Made by a program: the position numbers and the translations under genes. A stretch of DNA of 64,000 nt from Paraglaciecola psychrophila 170. Its GTDB lineage: Bacteria; Pseudomonadota; Gammaproteobacteria; Enterobacterales; Alteromonadaceae. The stretch's first letter is position 1; the number at the start of each line of letters is the position of its first letter. The DNA is taken from assembly GCF_000347635.1 (NCBI RefSeq), contig NC_020514.1:4154001-4218000 (forward strand), written 5' to 3'. The notes beneath the pieces were generated by a model. The model saw nothing but the letters and a program-made list of their open reading frames with translations. It was not told where the DNA came from and did not search any database. Shown piece by piece: positions 59,097 through 64,000 of the stretch.

Positions 59097-60776
59097 CTAA
59101 TCTGGATTGCTCTGGTGATGTATAGTGGGTAGGGTGATTTCGAACCTGGCGCCGCCGCTGGTATTCACCACAACGATCTTGCCACCCATCTCATTAACTA
59201 TACCGTAGGACACCGACAACCCTAATCCGGTCCCTTTACCCACCTTCTTGGTGGTGAAAAACGGTTCGAAGATATTCTCAAGTAGCGCCACAGGAACTCC
59301 TGGGCCATTGTCTTCAACGCTGATACTCACCTGTCCCTGTGGCTCAAATACCACAATAATCTGAATGCGTTTTGGCGCCACCCCAGAAGGATGCGCAATC
59401 AGTTCGTCGCGCGCGTTGCGGATAAGGCTCAGCAGCACCTGCTCGAACCGAAGCGCATATCCGAACACCTGCGCATCTGCCTCGGTGGGCAGAGCCAACA
59501 CCAACTCAATGCTAGACAACTTTAACTGCTCACCGATCATGCCGATCGCGCCTCTCACGGCATCACGAGGGTCGAATGGCTGAGCCGCCTCATTAGCATC
59601 GCGGCCGAACGATCTCAGATGGCCTATGATTTTCGACGCGCGAACAACATTTTCCTTGATGCGCTGCATCTTCTCCAACTGGTATTCTGGGCCAAATTCG
59701 CCACGCTTGAGGGTTCTCTCAACGTTGCCTGCCGCCATTGATATTATGTTGAGCGGCTGGTTGAGTTCGTGCGCCACTCCGGTGGCCATATCCCCCAGGC
59801 TGGCGAGCTTGCTCGAGTGTACCAGTTGCGCCTGCAATTTTTTCTGCTCGCTGATCTCCCTGATCACCATAGCGATCCCACCGCTATGAGTAAGCTGCTC
59901 ACGAATATTGAGTGTCTTACCCCCAGCTATGACTATCTCAAATTCGCTTGGCAAAGAGCGATGAGCTATCAAGCGTTTGGCTACCCATTCTTCGCGATCT
60001 ATGATGTGCGTGATAATCTCGCCAGCGTCAAACAAAACCCTTAGATGATCCTCAAACAGCACACCAATTTGTACCGAATCGATGACTTTCTCGTGCATGT
60101 GCAGGTATTCCGGGTTGGTGAATACAAAGCGGTCATCACTGTCTAGAAATGCAATTCCCAGCTCAAGCTGGTTAATGGTATCAACCACCTCAGCCATTTC
60201 ATCGCGGCTTCGGAGCAGTTCGGAAGTCAGCTGCTGCGTCTTCGCTTCCTGCTTTTTCAGGTTTTCGTTGGCTAACCGAAGTACACCTCGCTGGGCCGTC
60301 AGTTTGCCGGAGAGCTTATTCGCGTCTTCGAGAGCCATCTTATTTACCTGGAATAGCTGGAGCATGTCAACGGCCACATCGTGGGTGGCGAAATCTGCGA
60401 AACTCAGTTTATGTATGGCGATCTCGGAAGCGTCGATAAACCAGGGAGATCCGAGAAACAGCAACACATTCTCGCTAGGTAAAAATACGAACTCGCCGCG
60501 CAACTTGAGATCACTGGCACGGTGTTTAAGAAGGAAAAATGAACCGGCATTTTCGAGCACCCAGTCGACACAAAAAACACCCTCTGGTCGGATCGATTCG
60601 AATAGCTTATCTATACTCACACTGGGGAGGATATCAGCACAAATACGTTGTAGTGTTGTTCCAACCTGCAGTATTTCCATCTGCATGTTCAACACTAAGT
60701 GGAAAGGGAACGCTGTGGAGAACTGCTGCGGCGGAAGACCAAACTGAGATGTTGAGCGCGGGTTATCTTGTTTCAT
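59097..60776 (-). CDS. HNOBA-type histidine kinase, H-NOX partner (HnoK-like)
   Basis: This cytoplasmic kinase of 559 residues has an N-terminal H-NOX-associated (HNOBA) domain ([34 protein letters not shown]), a coiled coil, a PAS domain ([20 protein letters not shown]) and a kinase core. The core has the phospho-histidine in [18 protein letters not shown], then the N, G1 and G2 boxes ([27 protein letters not shown]). The ATG at 60776 overlaps the H-NOX stop (ATGA). In Shewanella and Vibrio such kinases are inhibited by NO-bound H-NOX. The gene is GC-richer than the downstream regulators. Confidence 0.9.
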   Translation of the reverse strand: MKQDNPRSTSQFGLPPQQFSTAFPFHLVLNMQMEILQVGTTLQRICADILPSVSIDKLFESIRPEGVFCVDWVLENAGSFFLLKHRASDLKLRGEFVFLPSENVLLFLGSPWFIDASEIAIHKLSFADFATHDVAVDMLQLFQVNKMALEDANKLSGKLTAQRGVLRLANENLKKQEAKTQQLTSELLRSRDEMAEVVDTINQLELGIAFLDSDDRFVFTNPEYLHMHEKVIDSVQIGVLFEDHLRVLFDAGEIITHIIDREEWVAKRLIAHRSLPSEFEIVIAGGKTLNIREQLTHSGGIAMVIREISEQKKLQAQLVHSSKLASLGDMATGVAHELNQPLNIISMAAGNVERTLKRGEFGPEYQLEKMQRIKENVVRASKIIGHLRSFGRDANEAAQPFDPRDAVRGAIGMIGEQLKLSSIELVLALPTEADAQVFGYALRFEQVLLSLIRNARDELIAHPSGVAPKRIQIIVVFEPQGQVSISVEDNGPGVPVALLENIFEPFFTTKKVGKGTGLGLSVSYGIVNEMGGKIVVVNTSGGARFEITLPTIHHQSNPD

Positions 60777-61333
60777 TCGATAGCGTCGTTCGACCACTTG
60801 ACATCAAAAACATCGTGATCTGCACCTTGTTCTTTAGATTCGACGAGGTGAACAGTAACCGGCGTATTGAACAACTTGCCCAGTCCTTGCATCAAACCAA
60901 TGACAAAATGCACCAAGCCTGCGCGGTGCGTCCGATAGTGCAGCTTTAGTGAGTTTTCCATTACGTCCGTACACTCGAAACCGGGCGGTTGCAACTTCGG
61001 AAACAGCATTTGCACTCTTGAATGAAAGCCCGGCAGGTTGGCCAGGAACTCGGGCAAGGTGCTACCGTTGGCCTGCATCAAACCGCCGTAACCTTTCTGC
61101 GCTGTATGCAGCACCCAGTGCTCACCGAATGCCTCAAGAACCGCCTCTGCGGGAATTTTCAGTACCTCACTTGCCGCGCTCACCAACTGGAAAGTCATTT
61201 CGTCTGGGTACGCTTCGTTGCTCATGAACACGTCTATGTCGACCCCAGCACAGGACTTAATATCTTCCCATACCGACTCGCCAAATTGCGTGCAGACCAT
61301 ATCTTCCACTGCTTTATTAACCATTCCGTACAT
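60773..61333 (-). CDS. hnoX: H-NOX heme nitric-oxide sensor
   Basis: A 186-residue H-NOX protein. MYGMVNKAVEDMVCTQFGES opens the fold, the proximal heme histidine is probably in LPGFHSRVQMLFP, and HYRTHRAGL is a YxSxR-type heme-propionate motif with S replaced by T. The C-terminal beta sheet follows. It binds NO and possibly O2. The ATG at 61333 has AGAGG seven bases upstream. It is co-translated with its kinase and is visibly GC-rich. Confidence 0.92.
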   Translation of the reverse strand: MYGMVNKAVEDMVCTQFGESVWEDIKSCAGVDIDVFMSNEAYPDEMTFQLVSAASEVLKIPAEAVLEAFGEHWVLHTAQKGYGGLMQANGSTLPEFLANLPGFHSRVQMLFPKLQPPGFECTDVMENSLKLHYRTHRAGLVHFVIGLMQGLGKLFNTPVTVHLVESKEQGADHDVFDVKWSNDAIE

Positions 61334-61380
61334 AATACATCCTCTTACCTTTAACACCTGATAAATGTTTTACCCTGTTT

Positions 61381-62454
61381 TCAATCAGCAAGACCTTTAT
61401 AAATTGCATCGAACTGTTCAGAATTATTACGTAAAATGTCCAACATTTGCGGGTCAAAATGCGACGGATCAGTTCGTCCGTCACCATCAAGCATGATTGA
61501 CAACGTTTTCTCTTGATCAAACTCCGGTTTGTAAGGACGTTTTGACCTAAGCGCGTCATAAACGTCAACCACAGCAACAATACGAGCTTCAATAGGGATT
61601 TCTGTTCCTTTGAGACCTCGAGGGTAACCACCTCCATTCCATCGTTCATGATGATTTCTTGCAATCGTTGCTGCCATTTTCATGACTGAATGTTCTGCAT
61701 GAGACAAAATATTAAAACCATTTTGTGAATGCTCTTTCATAATTTCGACTTCATCAGGGTCGAGTTTTCCAGGTTTTAATAAAACAATTTCGGGCGTGCC
61801 GATCTTGCCTACGTCATGCAGTGGCGCCGCTAACAACATCATATGTTGACGCTCTTCTGACCAGCCAAGTTGATGAGCCATAAATTTAGAATACTCACCA
61901 ATTCGCTGTATATGATGACCCGTTTCAGGATCTTTGAATTCGGCTGCCACAGCAAGGCATGTCAACGCTTCGTCATACGCATCTTCAACATTCTTCAGAA
62001 GGTTGCGAACCTTAATCGTTTTTGCATGTACATCAGCTTCAAGACTAGCTTGGTAATGCTCTTTGGTGCGCCTCAAAGTGACCAGTTCTTCTGCTCGACG
62101 GACGACATGGCAAAGGTGTTCAATATCAATCGGCTTTTCAATAAAATCCAAAACACCCAACTTCAATGCAGAAATAGCTTCTGCTGACCCACCGTGCCCT
62201 GTCATAATAATAAACTCAATATTACGATTTTTGCAGCTTTCTTGTTTAGCCTCGCGGATCATTTCAATACCGTCCTTCCCCGGCATTTGAATATCTGTAA
62301 GGACAATCGCAATCTCATTATCACTTCGAAGAATATTGAGCGCTTCTTCTCCATTGGCTGCTTCACAACACTTATAGCCTTCCGCGTTGATCGTTTCGAG
62401 CAGTTCTTCACGAATATATGCTTCGTCGTCGACTATTAAAATTTTTGTTATCAA
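61381..62454 (-). CDS. REC-HD-GYP response regulator, putative cyclic-di-GMP phosphodiesterase
   Basis: The 357-residue protein has an N-terminal receiver (ILIVDDEAY; LTDIQMPGKDG; IIMTGHGG; EKPI), a linker and a C-terminal HD-GYP domain (GHHIQRIGEY; APLHDVGKIGTPE; NHHERWNGGGYPRGLKG). The usual HHExxDG has N for D, so activity may be altered; Shewanella's HnoD is also a degenerate HD-GYP. It starts at a TTG (62454) eight bases after AAGGAG. It lies just upstream of H-NOX and probably connects NO sensing to biofilm control. Confidence 0.9.
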   Translation of the reverse strand: MITKILIVDDEAYIREELLETINAEGYKCCEAANGEEALNILRSDNEIAIVLTDIQMPGKDGIEMIREAKQESCKNRNIEFIIMTGHGGSAEAISALKLGVLDFIEKPIDIEHLCHVVRRAEELVTLRRTKEHYQASLEADVHAKTIKVRNLLKNVEDAYDEALTCLAVAAEFKDPETGHHIQRIGEYSKFMAHQLGWSEERQHMMLLAAPLHDVGKIGTPEIVLLKPGKLDPDEVEIMKEHSQNGFNILSHAEHSVMKMAATIARNHHERWNGGGYPRGLKGTEIPIEARIVAVVDVYDALRSKRPYKPEFDQEKTLSIMLDGDGRTDPSHFDPQMLDILRNNSEQFDAIYKGLAD

Positions 62455-62472
62455 GGTGAATTCTCCTTAGAT

Positions 62473-62841
62473 TTAATTTTCAAGCCTTAATTTAATTATT
62501 TCTGTCAGCTCATCAATATCTAATGGTTTTCGTATAAAAGCAAAACCTTGCTTTATGACACTATCTTCAACATCAGAGCTGCCATGCCCAGACATGACTA
62601 TAAAACAAAGCTTATTATTAAACTCTTCTTTTAGGATTTCGACTAAATCTAACCCTGACTGTCCAGGCATTTTTAAGTCTGTTAAGATTAGTGCAATATC
62701 AGGATTGTTACGCACTATTTTTAGTGCGTCCGTTACATTGCTTGCAGTTATAGGATCATACCCTTCAAATTCCAATGCTTCTGAGGCTTCTTCAAGTATG
62801 AATGGTTCATCATCCACAATTAACATTTTTATTCTTTTCAT
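62473..62841 (-). CDS. single-domain response regulator
   Basis: A 122-residue receiver with MLIVDDEPF, LTDLKMPGQSG (phospho-acceptor), VMSGHGS and RKPLD. It starts directly at the stop of the upstream PAS kinase gene and ends 18 bases before the HD-GYP gene, so kinase, receiver and HD-GYP form one operon. Confidence 0.92.
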   Translation of the reverse strand: MKRIKMLIVDDEPFILEEASEALEFEGYDPITASNVTDALKIVRNNPDIALILTDLKMPGQSGLDLVEILKEEFNNKLCFIVMSGHGSSDVEDSVIKQGFAFIRKPLDIDELTEIIKLRLEN

Positions 62842-64000
62842 TTAAATCCCCATCAGATCTATTTTTTGAATTATGTTATTTGTTGTCGGAAGTGTGATAG
62901 AAAATTTTGCGCCATCAGTAATATTTTCCGCAATGATAGTGCCGCCCATTTCCAAGATAATTCCGTAGCTCACAGATAAGCCTAAGCCGGTTCCTTTGCC
63001 CATTTCCTTTGTTGTAAAAAAAGGTTCAAAAATTCGAGAAAGTATATGTTCAGGAATTCCGCCACCAGTATCTTCAGAAGAAATGGTAATCATCCCATCC
63101 TTTTCAGTAATACTAAGTGTGATCCTTGAACCCGATATATTGTCTTTCATCGCATCTCTTGCATTGGCCAAAAGATTCAGAATAACTTGCTCCATCTGAA
63201 TAGTATGTCCCATCACTTTGCTGCATTTTTCAGGGAAATTAGTGGCTACCTGAATACCCGCTAGTTTGAGTTGTGCTCCAAGTAGACCAAGGGCATTAAA
63301 AACAACCTCGCGAGGATCCACCATTTCTGATTTTTCCTCGGCCCTACGACCAAACATTCTCATATGATCAATAATTGCAGCTGCGCGAGACGTCTGCCCT
63401 TCAATACGCACTAATTTTTCAAGTATATACTCAGTGTCTTTGTTACTTTTTTGGCCTTTAATTCTTCGACGACTATTGCCTGCAGCCATACGTATCACAT
63501 TAAGAGGTTGATTTAACTCATGAGCAACAGAGGTTGCCATTTCACCAAGCGTGGCCAGTTTTGAAGCCTGAACTACCTGAGCCTGAGATTTCTTAGTTTC
63601 TGTAATATCTTGTCCAACACCCACGACCCCGATAATTTGGCCATAGGCATCCCGTCGAGAAGTGGAGTTCAACAACACATCCACCCGATCGCCAGTTTTG
63701 GTATATAGAGGAAATTCATAGTTAGCCGACTCTTCACCTTGAAGGGCTTTATCCAATACCCCTTTAACCGAGGCCTTGTAATCTTCGGTGATAAACCCGG
63801 CCACCAGATCTTTTCCCATGACATCAATTTTAGCAAAGCCAGTGAGTTGCTCGGCGCACTGGTTCCATTCGTTCACCAGACCTGCGGCATCAATCCCAAA
63901 AATCGGGGCATTGGCCGTATCTATTAACTGAGTTAAATCATTGGCAACACTTTCCTGCTCAAGGCGGATCTTATTGAGCTCGGTGATATCTTGTCCAACC
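62842..64000 (-). CDS. PAS-containing hybrid-type sensor histidine kinase, 5' end beyond window
   Basis: The frame stays open to base 64000. It ends a PAS/PAC unit ([10 protein letters not shown]), then has another PAS ([34 protein letters not shown]) and a kinase core ([49 protein letters not shown]). It resembles the HNOBA kinase core closely. The signal sensed and the N-terminus are outside the window. Confidence 0.9.
   Translation of the reverse strand, partial: VGQDITELNKIRLEQESVANDLTQLIDTANAPIFGIDAAGLVNEWNQCAEQLTGFAKIDVMGKDLVAGFITEDYKASVKGVLDKALQGEESANYEFPLYTKTGDRVDVLLNSTSRRDAYGQIIGVVGVGQDITETKKSQAQVVQASKLATLGEMATSVAHELNQPLNVIRMAAGNSRRRIKGQKSNKDTEYILEKLVRIEGQTSRAAAIIDHMRMFGRRAEEKSEMVDPREVVFNALGLLGAQLKLAGIQVATNFPEKCSKVMGHTIQMEQVILNLLANARDAMKDNISGSRITLSITEKDGMITISSEDTGGGIPEHILSRIFEPFFTTKEMGKGTGLGLSVSYGIILEMGGTIIAENITDGAKFSITLPTTNNIIQKIDLMGI

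Noticed and set aside
59365..61354. Several plus-strand open frames across the H-NOX/kinase genes
   Set aside because: GC-rich shadows of well-supported minus-strand genes.

Overview
The window looks like chromosome from a marine gammaproteobacterium of the Alteromonadales (Paraglaciecola/Glaciecola/Alteromonas type). The support is indirect: large TonB-dependent receptors, a ydbH-ynbE-ydbL operon, a DUF3718 secreted protein, an E. coli-type Dld, H-NOX signalling and a low-GC background with two visibly GC-richer patches. I recognise no tRNA, rRNA or CRISPR array. Both window ends cut genes: a BKACE-family enzyme on the left and a PAS histidine kinase on the right.

Region 1 (1-12.5 kb) is accessory catabolism and uptake: BKACE, a GcvA-like LysR regulator, a TPR-sulfotransferase, a TonB-dependent receptor, an SDR, an MDR/quinone reductase-like enzyme, a secreted carboxylesterase and a BCCT transporter. 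The BCCT gene is GC-rich and follows an AT-rich stump of another BCCT gene, overlapping it by ATGA. Region 2 (12.5-14.7 kb) holds an orphan integron-type attC-like site with small minus-strand cassette-like genes, then a small coiled-coil gene.

Region 3 (15-37 kb) is the main result: an apparently complete peptidoglycan/muropeptide scavenging locus. In order it holds alanine racemase, MurQ etherase, NamZ-like exo-muramidase lipoprotein, an RpiR/MurR-like regulator, NagX-like membrane protein, NagZ-like GH3 lipoprotein, an Oar-like TonB receptor, a lipoprotein fusing a zinc amidase to an AmiE/YfeW-like serine hydrolase, a second serine hydrolase, a BadF-type sugar kinase (MurK/NagK-like), an NlpC/P60 peptidase (YkfC-like), a dipeptide epimerase (YkfB-like), a YkuD-fold lipoprotein and respiratory D-lactate dehydrogenase. 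Together these could import wall fragments, release GlcNAc, MurNAc and peptide, phosphorylate MurNAc, cleave off D-lactate and oxidise it, and convert the D-amino-acid stems. A repeated AT-rich palindrome (GAATAATATATTC and variants) lies in four intergenic regions that precede genes of this locus and could be the regulator's operator.

Region 4 (37.6-48.9 kb) is mostly housekeeping or envelope: periplasmic LigE-type DNA ligase, a Crp/Fnr regulator divergent from a stand-alone dnaK, ydbH-ynbE-ydbL, DUF4386, a HAD-like lipoprotein, DUF3718, CWC and DUF2127 proteins, and a MITE-like repeat. Region 5 (49.2-50.7 kb) has a ParD/RelE toxin-antitoxin pair and a zinc-ribbon gene next to a second attC-like site. 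Region 6 (50.7-54.4 kb) is an unfamiliar six-gene operon encoding a lipoprotein, two exported proteins, an ExbB/MotA/ZorA-like channel subunit and two single-span proteins, one TonB-like. It may be a new energised envelope machine.

Region 7 (55.4-64 kb) is signalling: a repeat-rich HisKA_2 kinase with a receiver, a decayed IS4-family transposase, a GC-rich H-NOX/HNOBA-kinase pair, a REC-HD-GYP regulator, a single REC protein and a PAS kinase, probably a nitric-oxide-responsive circuit.

Seven genes carry single-base frameshifts, five of them clearly at homopolymer runs and two repairable there or close by (4.5, 15.3, 35.7, 40.5, 48.9, 49.4 and 56.3 kb). This points to residual sequencing indels, so several apparent pseudogenes may be intact in the organism.
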